64,000 nt of DNA from CALMKX01 sp036274895 (GTDB lineage: Bacteria; Acidobacteriota; Thermoanaerobaculia; Multivoradales; SZUA-115). The stretch spans positions 62,001-126,000 of the forward strand of contig DASUEU010000027.1 in the NCBI GenBank assembly GCA_036274895.1, written 5' to 3'. The notes under the pieces were generated by a model that was not told the origin of the DNA, did not search any database, and saw only the letters and a program-made list of their open reading frames with translations. The stretch's first letter is position 1. Every line of letters starts with the position of its first letter. Shown piece after piece: positions 48,764 through 57,936 of this stretch. Made by a program: the position numbers and the translations under genes.

Positions 48764-51097
48764 ATGGGAACGTCGTTCCGCTATCTGCTCGTCTCTGCGC
48801 TGATCGTGCTGGCCGTCGTGGCCGCCGTCAACTCTGTCCATCCGCCCCGCCCCCTCGCCGCCGACGCACCGGCCGACCGCTTCTCCGCCGGGCGGGCCTA
48901 TGAACAGCTCGCAGAGATAGCCCGGGCCCCCCGCCCGGTCGGATCGGCCGAGAACGCCCGCGTCCGGCAGCTGCTGGTGGACAAGACCCGCGCCCTCGGG
49001 CTCGAGGTCGAGGTGCAGGAAGCGACGGTGGCGATGAACGACCCACGCTGGGGTCTGCTGGCCGGCCGGGTGGCCAACGTGCTGGCCCGCCTGCCCGGCA
49101 CGCGGCCCGGCCGCAGCCTGGTGCTGATGGCCCACCACGACTCCGTGCCGGGCGGCCCCGGAGCCTCGGACGACGGCAGCGGCGTCGTCACCCTGCTCGA
49201 GACGGCCCGGGCCTTGAAGGCCGGGCCGCCGCTGGCCAACGACGTGCTCTTCCTGTTCACCGACGCCGAAGAGGCCGGTCTGCTCGGCGCCCGCGCCTTC
49301 TTCGAGCAGCACCCACGGGCGGCCGAGGTGGGCATGGTGGTCAACTTCGAGGCCCGCGGCAACCGCGGCGCTTCGGTGATGTTCGAGACCAGTTCCGGCG
49401 ACGGCCAGCTAATCCAGGCCTTCGCGCGGGCGGTGCCCTCCCCCGTCGCCTTCTCCTTCACCTACGAGGTCTACAAGCGGCTGCCGAACGACACCGACTT
49501 CACCGTGGCGCGACGGGCCGGCAAACCGGGCCTCAACTTCGCCTACATCGACAACGTCTCGGCCTACCACCTGGCGCAGGACGACCTGAAGCGGGTCGAT
49601 CGCGCCAGCCTGCAGGACCACGGCGATGCCGCCCTGGGCCTCGCCCGCGAGCTGGGCAATGCCGACCTCACGGGGTCCTGGCAGAGCCCGAACGCGATCT
49701 ACTTCCCGTTCTTTTCCCTGGCCTTCGTACACTACCCCGGCGCCCTGGCCTGGCCGCTGACCGCCCTCGCCGTCATCGGGCTCATCCTTCTGATCTTGCG
49801 CGGCCGGAAGCGTGAGCGCCTGAGCACCGGCCGGCTCCTCGGCGGCTTCACCGTGGCGCTGGTCGGCACGGTGGTGCTGTTCATGGTGGCCGGCTACCTC
49901 AGCCGCTTCGTGTGGAGCCCGCCCTACAACTTCCTGCTGTGGAACGGCCGCTCCAGCAACTCGCTCTACCTGCTGGCGATCGCCCTCTTCGCCGCGGGCC
50001 TGGCCGTCGCGCTGCTGCGCTGGGCCGCCGGGCGGTTCGGCGGCGAGAACCTGGCCGCCGGAGGCCTGGTGCTGGCCGGCGTCGCCGCCGTGGCGGCAGG
50101 CGTTCTGGCCCCGGGCGCCTCCTACCTCTTCGTCTGGCCGCTGCTCGCCGGCATCGCGACCCTGTGGACCTGGGTCGGGGCGCCCAAGCCGGAAGCGCCG
50201 GGACCGGCGACGATCGTCTGCCTGGCCTTGACGGGCGTGGTGACCGCCGGGCTGTGGGCGCCGTCCCTCGCCCTGTTCGGAACCACCCTCGAAGCGGGGG
50301 CCGCCGGCCTGATGGCGGGCGGGGTCTTCCTCCTCCTGGCGGCCTTCCTCTCCGCTCTGCTGGCCCTCGGCCGGCCCGCGGCCCGCGGCCGTCTCTTGCC
50401 GCTCGGCCTGGTCGGCATCGGCCTCGCCCTGATCGTGGCGGTGAAGCTCTCGGCCGGCTTCTCGCCGGAGAACCGGCGTCTCTCGAGCCTGTGGTACTGG
50501 CTCGATACCGAGAGCGGCCAGGCCTCCTGGATGAGCCTCAACCCGGCGGTGGACCCCTTCATCCGCCCGTTCTTGACCGATCAGCCGGAGCGCGCGCCGC
50601 TGCCCCGTGCCTTCAACATGAACCGCCCCGCCATGATGAAGGCCGCCCCGGTCCTCGAGGGAGCAGCCGCCACGACCTCGGCGTACCGTACCGCCGACGG
50701 CAAGGCTCACGTGCGCTTCGCCTGGGCCCAGTCGCCCGATCGGCTGCTGATCGCCCTACGGCCCACCGGCCGCCTGGCGTCGCTCAGCCTCGACGGTGAG
50801 GCGCTGAGGCTGACCGACGTTGCCGCCGGCGCACCGACGACGCTGCTGTTCCACGGCCCCGGCCGGCCCGAGCTCGACCTCGAGCTGGAGGTCGAAGGCG
50901 GGTCGGTGGAGCTCGAGGTGGTTCACCAGCGCTTCGGGCTACCGACCCTGCCCGGCCAGCCCACTCCCCAGCGCCCGGCTGACACCATGCCGGGGCTTCT
51001 GTGGGTCAACGACTCGGTGCTGATCCGCTCGACGTTGACCATCGATCCCGCCACCCTGCCGCCCGCACCGGAGCCGGTGCCCACTACTCCAGGGTGA
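48764..51097 (+). CDS. M28-type metallopeptidase with C-terminal membrane domain
   Basis: A 777-residue protein resembling the eukaryotic ER metallopeptidase layout. An N-terminal helix (YLLVSALIVLAVVAAVNSV) anchors it. The M28 aminopeptidase domain has the di-zinc ligands in VLMAHHDSVPGG, ASDDGSGVVTLLE, FTDAEEAGLLGARAF and VSAYHLAQDD. From ~330 there are about eight membrane helices, followed by a C-terminal beta-rich periplasmic domain ending in a Pro-rich tail. AAAGGGAG lies before ATG 48764. It probably trims peptides in the periplasm. The substrate is unknown. Confidence 0.85.
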   Translation: MGTSFRYLLVSALIVLAVVAAVNSVHPPRPLAADAPADRFSAGRAYEQLAEIARAPRPVGSAENARVRQLLVDKTRALGLEVEVQEATVAMNDPRWGLLAGRVANVLARLPGTRPGRSLVLMAHHDSVPGGPGASDDGSGVVTLLETARALKAGPPLANDVLFLFTDAEEAGLLGARAFFEQHPRAAEVGMVVNFEARGNRGASVMFETSSGDGQLIQAFARAVPSPVAFSFTYEVYKRLPNDTDFTVARRAGKPGLNFAYIDNVSAYHLAQDDLKRVDRASLQDHGDAALGLARELGNADLTGSWQSPNAIYFPFFSLAFVHYPGALAWPLTALAVIGLILLILRGRKRERLSTGRLLGGFTVALVGTVVLFMVAGYLSRFVWSPPYNFLLWNGRSSNSLYLLAIALFAAGLAVALLRWAAGRFGGENLAAGGLVLAGVAAVAAGVLAPGASYLFVWPLLAGIATLWTWVGAPKPEAPGPATIVCLALTGVVTAGLWAPSLALFGTTLEAGAAGLMAGGVFLLLAAFLSALLALGRPAARGRLLPLGLVGIGLALIVAVKLSAGFSPENRRLSSLWYWLDTESGQASWMSLNPAVDPFIRPFLTDQPERAPLPRAFNMNRPAMMKAAPVLEGAAATTSAYRTADGKAHVRFAWAQSPDRLLIALRPTGRLASLSLDGEALRLTDVAAGAPTTLLFHGPGRPELDLELEVEGGSVELEVVHQRFGLPTLPGQPTPQRPADTMPGLLWVNDSVLIRSTLTIDPATLPPAPEPVPTTPG

Positions 51098-51377
51098 GCT
51101 CGATGCCGCCCGTGAGGCGGGCGGCGAGGTTGTAGAAGAAGGCGGAGAGGACCCCGCCCAGGAAGCCGAAGAAGCCGTAGACGATGGGCAGGACGATGAT
51201 GGCGCCGAGGCCGAAGAGCGGCGCCAGCCAGGCCATGTCCTCACCGCTGGCGGCGCCGATGCCGGCGCCGAGCAGCGACAGGAAGGAGATCACCGCGCCG
51301 ATGATCAACGCGAGGCCGGCATAAAGCAGCGCCGCCGTCAGCCCGGCCGAGAGCACACCGATTCGCTTCAGCTTCAT
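51084..51377 (-). CDS. Small two-helix membrane protein (DUF3566-like)
   Basis: A ~97-residue protein with two long hydrophobic segments (AALLYAGLALIIGAVISFLSLLGAGIG; WLAPLFGLGAIIVLPIVYGFFGFLGGVLSAFFYNL, split by a short loop). It resembles the DUF3566-type membrane family, of unknown role. AAGGAGG lies seven bases ahead of ATG 51377, which is preferred to TTG 51383. Its stop overlaps the end of the M28 gene by 14 bases in the opposite direction. Confidence 0.7.
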   Translation of the reverse strand: MKLKRIGVLSAGLTAALLYAGLALIIGAVISFLSLLGAGIGAASGEDMAWLAPLFGLGAIIVLPIVYGFFGFLGGVLSAFFYNLAARLTGGIELTLE

Positions 51378-51496
51378 CACCAATCCTCCTTCAGATTCGG
51401 TCTGCGAGGATTACGGCTGGGCCTGGATGCCCATTCCGAGGGAGCGCGGAGCCCTGTGGTAACGTGCCCTTTTCCAATCGCCAGAAAGGAGCTCCG

Positions 51497-52255
51497 ATGA
51501 ACCCCAAGATTCTGCGCCGCACCGCGGGTGGCCTGGCTCTGGGCCTGCTGCTCGCCGCGGCGCCGGTCCTTGCCCAGGCGCCGGCCGCCGGGCCGGTCCT
51601 CGAGACCGATGACCAGAAGACCCTCTACGCGATCGGCCTCTTGATCGCCGCCAACCTCCAGCAGTTCCAGCTCACCGAGGCCGAGGTCGCCCTGGTCACG
51701 GCCGGCCTGACCGACAGCGTCGTCGGCCGTGAGCCCAAGGTGAAAGTGGAGGAGTTCGGACCGAAGATCCAGGCCCTCGCCCAGGCCCGGGTGGCTGCGG
51801 CCGCCGGCCGCGAGCAGGCGGCCTCCGAAGGCTTCCTGGCTGCCGAGGCCGCCAAGGCCGGGGCCGTCAAGAGTGACTCCGGGCTGATCTACACCGAGAT
51901 GACGGCCGGCACCGGCGCCAGCCCGGCCGCGACCGACACGGTCACCGTGCACTACCACGGCACCCTGCGCGACGGCAAAGTGTTCGACAGCTCGGTCGAT
52001 CGCGGCCAGCCGGCGACCTTCGCCCTGAACCGGGTGATCCCCTGCTGGACCGAGGGCGTACAGAAGATGAAGGTGGGCGGCAAGAGCCGCCTGGTCTGCC
52101 CCTCGAAGATCGCCTACGGCGACCAGGGCCGGCCGCCGGTCATCCCCCCGGCCGCCACGCTGGTCTTCGAGGTGGAGCTGATCTCGATCGCCCCGCCCAC
52201 CCCGCCCCCGGCCCCCGCGGCACCCCCCGCGCCGCCGGCCGACCCGAAGCAGTAA
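51497..52255 (+). CDS. FKBP-type peptidyl-prolyl isomerase, exported
   Basis: A 252-residue protein with a signal peptide (TAGGLALGLLLAAAPVLAQ), a ~100-residue helical dimerisation region (TLYAIGLLIAANLQQFQLTEAEVALV), and an FKBP domain (TVTVHYHGTLRDGKVFDSSVDRG, then WTEGVQKMKVGGKSRLVCPSKIAYGDQG). This is the FkpA/Mip-like layout; such proteins speed proline isomerisation and chaperone folding in the periplasm. The tail is Pro/Ala-rich. The FKBP domain is complete. Confidence 0.92.
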   Translation: MNPKILRRTAGGLALGLLLAAAPVLAQAPAAGPVLETDDQKTLYAIGLLIAANLQQFQLTEAEVALVTAGLTDSVVGREPKVKVEEFGPKIQALAQARVAAAAGREQAASEGFLAAEAAKAGAVKSDSGLIYTEMTAGTGASPAATDTVTVHYHGTLRDGKVFDSSVDRGQPATFALNRVIPCWTEGVQKMKVGGKSRLVCPSKIAYGDQGRPPVIPPAATLVFEVELISIAPPTPPPAPAAPPAPPADPKQ

Positions 52256-52408
52256 GCAGCATCCCGGAGCGCCGAGCCCCGGCTCGGCGCGTTTCCTCTC
52301 ACTCGGGAGTCTTCGACGCCCTGGCCGCCCAGGCACCTGCCGAGCAGGCGGTCACTTTGGACTGCTCGCCTCGGCGCGGCGCTCCAGGTCTGCGGCCGCA
52401 CACTCCCT

Positions 52409-52501
52409 CCCCTTTGTCATCCTGAGCGCAGCGAAGGATCTGGGCGGGCGTGTCCCTTCTCCTCCCCCAGATCCTTCGCTGCGCTCAGGATGACAAAGGG
52501 G
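52409..52501. repeat. Long perfect inverted repeat (36-bp arms)
   Basis: Positions 52409-52444 and 52466-52501 are exact reverse complements over 36 bases (arms begin CCCCTTTGTCATCCTGAG) with a 21-base centre. This core sequence is a widely seen intergenic palindrome. It could be a small MITE- or REP-like element or a hairpin ending the FKBP transcript. A degenerate relative occurs at 10434-10484. Confidence 0.75.
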
Positions 52502-52523
52502 GGGCGCTTCCGAGGTCGAGCTG

Positions 52524-52597
52524 CCCTTTAGAGTGCGGCGACGGGTCGCCACTTTGGAGCGCTGGAAAGCGGCGACACGTCGCCGCACTCCAAAGGG
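52524..52597. repeat. Second inverted repeat (27-bp arms)
   Basis: Arms 52524-52550 and 52571-52597 pair at 25 of 27 positions; they start CCCTTTAGAGTGCGGCGACG and end with the mirrored sequence. The centre is 20 bases. It lies 22 bases past the first palindrome and six bases before the NACHT gene's stop, so two different palindromes fill the gap between FKBP and the convergent defence-like gene. Confidence 0.65.
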
Positions 52598-52602
52598 CCT
52601 TC

Positions 52603-55600
52603 TCACCCCGGCAGCGGGCCGGTCGCCTCCACCGGCAGCAGGCGCTGGCGGCCGGTGGCCGGGTCGGTCCAACGCCAGGCGAGCCAGCGCCAGGCCTCCT
52701 CCGAGGCGTAGAGAACCTTCTCCCCCGCTCCGTCCAGGCTCACCGACTGCCCGTCCGGCAGGTGCCAGCCGGTCCACACGCATTCGCCCGTCGCCACGTC
52801 CCAGATCTTGAGGGTTTGGTCGGTGGAGGCGGAGAGGACTCGGTTTCCGTCGGGGCTCCAGGCGCAGGCCCAGACGGGTCCGGAGTGGCCCATGTTCATC
52901 GCAAGAGTAAGCTCGGGGGAGAGGGTGGGTGGGTTCGCCCCCTGCCCGCCGAGGGGCGCTTCCCCCACCTCCTTCTCCCAACCCTCGGGCAGCTCCGCTC
53001 CCGCTCGCTCCACACCGATCCACCAGCAGCCGGCGAGCTGGGCCTTGGCCAGGCGAGCACCGGCGATGGACCCTCCTCGCCAGGAGAGGCCGGAAAGGTC
53101 CGCCCCCTCCCCCTCCACCCCGGCTGCCCGGACGTCCAGGAACAGCGCCTGCCTGGCCTCCAGCCCCCGCAAGTCCGCCCCGCTCAAGTCCACGTGCTCC
53201 ACACGGCTCCGGCTCAGCCAGGCCCCGTGCAAGTCCGCTCCCCGCAGGTTCAACGGCTTGGCGGGGCTCTCGCCCCGGATCCTCCACTCCTCGAGATCGG
53301 CGCCCGCCAGGTTCACGAAGGCGGGATCCGGCGACGGATAGCCCATCTCGATCGCCCGCAGCCAGTAGCGGAAGGCCAGCACGGCGCCCCGCAGGCAGCC
53401 CCCTCCGAGCACGCCGTCCATCCCCTCCAGGCCCCGGGAGCTCGGTTCCAGGCTCAAGAGCTGGCCGAGGAAGTCCAGCGTCTCGAGCGAAGCCATGGGC
53501 AGGTCCCAACCCTCGGGCCGGCCTTCCTCCAGACTGTGCAGCAGGTGGAGGGCCAGGAAGTACTCCTGGAGCGAGGTGTGGGCGAAGCGGAAGCGCTTCT
53601 CCTCCGTGTCCGGCCGCAGCACGAAGGTGGCCGTGCGCAGGTCCTCCTTGAGCACGGCCCTTTCCTTGCCCGTGTAGGCCCCGGCCAGGGCCGGGTTGGC
53701 CAGCAGGAACTCGTCGAACCAGCCTTCGAGCCGATCCGCGTCCCACTCCTTCACCCCTTCCCGCCACAGGGCGGCGGCCAGCGCCTCCATGAGCCGGCGC
53801 TTGTGCAGGGGGTCCAGGGAGTGCTTGGGGTCGTCCCGGGCCAGCCAGCGGCGCACGAAGAGGCCGTAGACCCGGGCGGCGTTCACCGCCTCCCCCCGGG
53901 CACGGATCTCCTCCAGCTCCCCCAGGTGCTCCGAGAGCAGGGAAAGCAGGAAGGGCCGCTCCGCCAGCTCCCGCAGGTTGTGGACGGAGGCGAACAGCTC
54001 CATGGCCTCGCCCGCCCGCTCCGGCGAGCCCAGAACCCCCGTCAGGTACTGGCGGATCTGCCCTTCGGAAAAGGGCAACAGGCAGAAGGCCCGGTAGTCC
54101 TCCCTCCCGAGCCGTTCCCGCCCCTCCCCCACGAGAAACGAGCTCTGGTCCATCACATCCCGGAAGTAGTGGCTGCGGCAGGAGATCAGCAGCTTGCCCA
54201 GGCGAGCCTTGGGCGGGGAGGGCGCGGCGTCCTCGGTCTCGGCTCCCTCCTCTTTCCACAGCGCCGGCGGCAGCACGCTCCACAGCTGGCGGATGAAGTC
54301 CCGGCTGGCGGCCGGGGGCAGGTGGACGATCTTCTCGTCCAGGCCGTCGAAAAGGATCACGGCGCCTTCGGTCTGAACCAGCCGCTTCAGGTCAGCCGGT
54401 GTCAGACTTGGTGCTCCAGGGGAATCCCAGTGGCGGGAGATTACCGTGGCCAGCAGCTCTTCCAAGCTGGGCACGGCCTCTCGCTGCCCCTGCACCGCAT
54501 GTCGCAGGTCCACGTAGATCGGCAGGGGGACGGCAGGGTCGGACTTCCTCAGCGCGAGCAGCCGGCGGGTGACTTGCCGGAGGGCCGTGGTCTTGCCGAT
54601 GCCGAACTCGCCTAACAGGGCGAAGTATCTGGGGGGCGAAGGATCTAGGGCCCAGGCAACCATCTGATCCCGCGCGCTCTGGCCCTCTCGCCGGGTGCTT
54701 ACGCTTTCAGGGTCCGGGCGCAGGGAGTCCAGCTCTCCCAGACTCGCGAGCTGGACACCGAAGTTGTCGATCAGAAAACCCTCATCCTCGACCACGGCAC
54801 GGCCCGCCAGCTCCTCGGCCTCGCGCCGGGCGAGATCCTCGGCTGCCCGGGCCGGCCGGGCCCGTTCCTCCGGCCTTGACGGCGGAGGCGAGGGCGCACC
54901 TGGGAAGAGCACGTCGAGCCGGCGGATCAGCTGGGCTAGGAGTTCGTGTGCGAACTCTCGCCGCTCTCGGGGGCCCTGGCACTGGTCATAGAAGCGACCT
55001 TCTCGCTGCGCTCCGGCCTTCAGGAAGACCCAGGCATCCTTGACCTCGGGAGGGCCGTGCTGGGCGAAGTCAAGCCGGCCGAGCCCGACCGGGAAGAAGG
55101 GCTTGGGCGCCGGCTTGTGGTCCGAGGGTACGAACCAAGGGAGCTCGTCCTTCACGATGTACTGGCTCGCCAGCGCTGACGGCGAGAGCAAGAAGAGGCC
55201 AAGGTCGCAATCGGCAATGCGCTCCTGGATCTGCTGGTCAAGGTGCCCACCAACCATCAGCTCCTGGTCGAGCCAAAGGGTCACCTCGTAGCGTCGGAGT
55301 GCCTTGACCAGAGGTCGGAGATCGGCCAGCAGCCAATCCACCTGCTTGGCGTCCTCGTGGGCGTACGACACGAAGATGCTGACCTCCACCTGCCCCTTCT
55401 CATTAATGCGGAAGCCCCGAGAAGCAATCTCCGTGGACTCTCCGATGGTGGCTTCCTCGGCGAACCGCTCCACCTCACGGGTCACCGGGTCCGGCCCGGT
55501 GAACCAGCAGAGCCGCTCAGCCGGCGGGTTCTTCTTCCGCGTGTCCACGTGGAGGCGCAGGCCCAGATCCCCCCGGCCGAGCGTCTTGCCCTCGGCGGCG

Positions 55601-55824
55601 TCGTTCAGCCGTTTGCGCAGGGAGGTGAAGGCAGCCAGGGCCTTGACGCCGTCCAGATCCGCGTACGTGGCCGCCAGGGCCTCCGAGAGCCGGGTGCGCT
55701 CCGTGACGGCCAAGCGCAGGAGGGCATCCAGACGATCACGGTCGGACTTACCCAACTCCTCCCGCCAATGGGCGGCTGCGGCTTGGAGAGCTGGGCCGAA
55801 GAGAGAGCGTTGGTGGTTGGCCAT
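52603..55824 (-). CDS. TIR-NACHT-pentapeptide-WD40 protein (NLR-like, putative anti-phage defence)
   Basis: A 1,073-residue STAND-type protein. Residues 1-145 form an unrecognised helical domain. A TIR domain spans ~148-305 (VSIFVSYAHEDAKQVDWLL, VTLWLDQELMVGGHLDQQI). Its Glu227 in ASQYIVKDEL is at the position of the TIR NADase catalytic Glu. The NACHT ATPase has Walker A GEFGIGKTT at 405-413 and Walker B VILFDGLDE at 489-497. Pentapeptide-like ADLxx repeats lie at ~830-950 (NLRGADLHGAWL, VDLSGADLRGLEA). Only one clear WD40 blade remains (GHSGPVWACAWSPDGNRVLSASTDQTLKIWD) before the C-terminal tail. By analogy to bacterial NACHT and TIR defence proteins it may sense phage and deplete NAD. The gene stands alone; no effector partner is adjacent. 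Confidence 0.85.
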   Translation of the reverse strand: MANHQRSLFGPALQAAAAHWREELGKSDRDRLDALLRLAVTERTRLSEALAATYADLDGVKALAAFTSLRKRLNDAAEGKTLGRGDLGLRLHVDTRKKNPPAERLCWFTGPDPVTREVERFAEEATIGESTEIASRGFRINEKGQVEVSIFVSYAHEDAKQVDWLLADLRPLVKALRRYEVTLWLDQELMVGGHLDQQIQERIADCDLGLFLLSPSALASQYIVKDELPWFVPSDHKPAPKPFFPVGLGRLDFAQHGPPEVKDAWVFLKAGAQREGRFYDQCQGPRERREFAHELLAQLIRRLDVLFPGAPSPPPSRPEERARPARAAEDLARREAEELAGRAVVEDEGFLIDNFGVQLASLGELDSLRPDPESVSTRREGQSARDQMVAWALDPSPPRYFALLGEFGIGKTTALRQVTRRLLALRKSDPAVPLPIYVDLRHAVQGQREAVPSLEELLATVISRHWDSPGAPSLTPADLKRLVQTEGAVILFDGLDEKIVHLPPAASRDFIRQLWSVLPPALWKEEGAETEDAAPSPPKARLGKLLISCRSHYFRDVMDQSSFLVGEGRERLGREDYRAFCLLPFSEGQIRQYLTGVLGSPERAGEAMELFASVHNLRELAERPFLLSLLSEHLGELEEIRARGEAVNAARVYGLFVRRWLARDDPKHSLDPLHKRRLMEALAAALWREGVKEWDADRLEGWFDEFLLANPALAGAYTGKERAVLKEDLRTATFVLRPDTEEKRFRFAHTSLQEYFLALHLLHSLEEGRPEGWDLPMASLETLDFLGQLLSLEPSSRGLEGMDGVLGGGCLRGAVLAFRYWLRAIEMGYPSPDPAFVNLAGADLEEWRIRGESPAKPLNLRGADLHGAWLSRSRVEHVDLSGADLRGLEARQALFLDVRAAGVEGEGADLSGLSWRGGSIAGARLAKAQLAGCWWIGVERAGAELPEGWEKEVGEAPLGGQGANPPTLSPELTLAMNMGHSGPVWACAWSPDGNRVLSASTDQTLKIWDVATGECVWTGWHLPDGQSVSLDGAGEKVLYASEEAWRWLAWRWTDPATGRQRLLPVEATGPLPG

Positions 55825-55845
55825 GCCGACAAGGTACGCCTGTCC

Positions 55846-55864
55846 AGCGCTAAAGCAAAGCGCT
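55846..55864. promoter_or_regulatory. AGCGCT direct/palindromic pair upstream of the TIR-NACHT gene
   Basis: Two copies of the palindrome AGCGCT are spaced seven bases apart (55846-55851 and 55859-55864). They lie 22-40 bases upstream of the gene's ATG, at the edge of the only AT-rich patch nearby (55871-55899). They are a possible operator; I see no consensus -35/-10 pair I trust. Confidence 0.3.
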
Positions 55865-56038
55865 TCTCGTAACGATTTTGATGATTTGTTTACGATTACC
55901 GAGCGGCAGTGTCGAGCGAGCAGAAGGCGGGGAGATCGCTCCGCTCCGCCCGCTGTGCGGGCTCCGGTCGGGTAGCGGCGGGGTGGGCGGCGAGGTAGAG
56001 GGCTTTAACGAGGAGCCGTTCTCGAGCGATTCTGCCAG

Positions 56039-56221
56039 CTACTCGCTGTTGTTCGCCGAGGCCAAGTCTGTGTCGTCGAGAGCCGCTTGCACCATCTCCG
56101 GAGTGATCGGCGTGGCGCCTTCCGGAACAACGAACTTGGGGAATCCGTCCCGACCTGCGACCGCAGGCTCGGCTTCTGGAGCCCTCGGGGCAAAGACACG
56201 TGCTTTGTCAGTCTCCGACAT
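56039..56221 (-). CDS. Small hypothetical protein after sufU
   Basis: A 60-residue frame starting ATG 56221, three bases after the sufU stop. The sequence (DGFPKFVVPEGATPITPEMVQAALDDTDLA) has the balanced composition and acidic helix of a real small protein, and the position suits an operon tail. I recognise no family. It could be a short regulator or antitoxin-like peptide, or simply a chance frame. Confidence 0.45.
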   Translation of the reverse strand: MSETDKARVFAPRAPEAEPAVAGRDGFPKFVVPEGATPITPEMVQAALDDTDLASANNSE

Positions 56222-56224
56222 GCG

Positions 56225-56680
56225 TCACTCCGTCGAAACCGTCTCGTCCTTCGCCGCCAGCGCCGCCTTCAGCGTGTGCCAGGGCAGGGTGCAGCACTTG
56301 ACCCGCACGGGGAACTCGCGCACGCCGGAGAAGACCTCCAGCTTGCCCAATTCCGGCGGCGCCTCGCCGGGCTTCGAGGGGTCGCCGGTCAAGAGGGTGT
56401 GGAAGGTGTCGAAGAGGTGCTCGACCTCGCCCAAGGTCTTGCCCTTGACCGCCTCGGTCATCAGCGAGGCCGAGGCCGTCGAGAGGGCACAGCCCGAGCC
56501 TTCGAAACGGACGTCCCGGAGCCTCTCGCCGTCGAGGGCGAGGTGCACGGTGCAGCGGTCGCCGCAGAGGGGGTTGTCCCCTCGCGCCGAGCGGACCGGG
56601 CCGGCCAGAGGGCCGAAGTTCCGCGGCCGCCGGGTGTGGTCGAGGATGATCTCCTGGTAGAGAGCTCGGAGGTCGCTCAT
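56225..56680 (-). CDS. sufU: Fe-S cluster assembly sulfur acceptor SufU
   Basis: A 151-residue IscU/SufU-family protein. It accepts sulfur from SufS and passes it to the SufBCD scaffold. The conserved ligands are C39 (GDNPLCGD), C64 (GSGCALSTAS) and C129/C130 (RVKCCTLPW), and the SufU-type insert is present (LLTGDPSKP). ATG 56680 shares one base with the sufS stop, so translation is coupled. It is the last recognised suf gene of the operon. Confidence 0.93.
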   Translation of the reverse strand: MSDLRALYQEIILDHTRRPRNFGPLAGPVRSARGDNPLCGDRCTVHLALDGERLRDVRFEGSGCALSTASASLMTEAVKGKTLGEVEHLFDTFHTLLTGDPSKPGEAPPELGKLEVFSGVREFPVRVKCCTLPWHTLKAALAAKDETVSTE

Positions 56681-57936
56681 CACCCGAACAGCTCCCGCAC
56701 GCGGCCGAGGCCGGTGATCAGCCGGTCCACCTCGGCGCGGGTGTTGTAGAGGGCCAGCGACGCCCGCGCCGTGGCTGGCACGCCGAAGCGCGCCATCAGG
56801 GGCTGAGCGCAGTGGTGGCCGGCACGCACCGCAACTCCCTCCACGTCGAGCACGGTGGCCACGTCGTGAGCGTGGGCGACGTCGAGCACGAAGGAAAAGA
56901 CCCCGATGCGCTCCCTCGCCTGGCCGATCAAGGTGAGGCCAGGCACCTCGGCGAGCCGCGCCAGGGTGTAGGCCGTGAGGTCCGCCTCGTGCGTGGCCAG
57001 GCCCTCCCGGTCGAGGCTCTCCAGGAAGTCGAGAGCGGCGGCGAGACCCAGCGTGGCCTCGATCGCCGGCGTGCCGGCCTCGAAGCGGAAGGGTGGGTCG
57101 GCGAAGCTGGTGCCGGTGAAGGAGACCGAGCGGATCATGTCGCCGCCGCCCAGGAAGGGCGGCATGCCGGCGAGGTGCTCGGCGCGGCCCCACAGGGCCC
57201 CGACGCCGCTGGGCCCGAAGACCTTGTGGCTCGAGAAGGCGTAGAAGTCGCAGCCCAGGGCGCTCACGTCGACCGCAAGGTGGGCCACGGCCTGGGCGCC
57301 GTCCACCAGCACGGGCACCCCGGCCGCGTGGGCCAGGCGGCTCATCTCGGCCACCGGATTGACCGTGCCGAGCACGTTCGAGACGTGGGGGAAGGCGGCG
57401 AAGGCCACGCCCTCGCCGAGCAAGCGCCGCCACTCCTCGAGGATCACCTCGCCGCGGTCGTCCACCGGGGCCACCAGCAGCCGGCCGCCGGTCTCGCCGA
57501 GCAGGAGCTGCCAGGGCACGATGTTGGCGTGGTGCTCCATCTCGGTGATGAGCACGGCGTCACCGTGTTTCCCGCCCGCCAGGCGCTGGCGCACGAAGGT
57601 GCGGGCCACCAGGTTGACGGCCTCGGTGGTGCCGCGCAGGAAGACGACCTCCTCGGCGCGGACGCCCAGGAAACGCGCCACCCGCTCGCGGGCCCCCTCG
57701 TAGGCGGCCGAGACCCGGGCCGCGAGGCCGTAGACCCCGCGATGGACGTTCGCCGTACCGCCCCGCCAGTGGCCGGCGACGGCGTCGATCACCGCTTCCG
57801 GCTTCTGGGTGGTGGCGGCGTTGTCGAGGTAGGCGAGGCCCGGGGTCACCGCGGGGAAGACGCGGCGGACGGCCTCGACGTCGAAGGCCCCGAGCGCCGC
57901 CTCGGCGCGGACTGCCGCCGCGATCACCTCGCTCAT
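56680..57936 (-). CDS. sufS: Cysteine desulfurase SufS
   Basis: A 418-residue PLP enzyme that removes sulfur from cysteine. The PLP Lys is in DFYAFSSHKVFGPSG. The catalytic Cys is in AGHHCAQPLM, and the His-rich region EMEHHANIVPW is typical. ATG 57936 overlaps the sufD stop by four bases (57933-57936), and the sufU start follows immediately. The long frame to 58149 is a shadow inside sufD. Confidence 0.95.
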   Translation of the reverse strand: MSEVIAAAVRAEAALGAFDVEAVRRVFPAVTPGLAYLDNAATTQKPEAVIDAVAGHWRGGTANVHRGVYGLAARVSAAYEGARERVARFLGVRAEEVVFLRGTTEAVNLVARTFVRQRLAGGKHGDAVLITEMEHHANIVPWQLLLGETGGRLLVAPVDDRGEVILEEWRRLLGEGVAFAAFPHVSNVLGTVNPVAEMSRLAHAAGVPVLVDGAQAVAHLAVDVSALGCDFYAFSSHKVFGPSGVGALWGRAEHLAGMPPFLGGGDMIRSVSFTGTSFADPPFRFEAGTPAIEATLGLAAALDFLESLDREGLATHEADLTAYTLARLAEVPGLTLIGQARERIGVFSFVLDVAHAHDVATVLDVEGVAVRAGHHCAQPLMARFGVPATARASLALYNTRAEVDRLITGLGRVRELFG

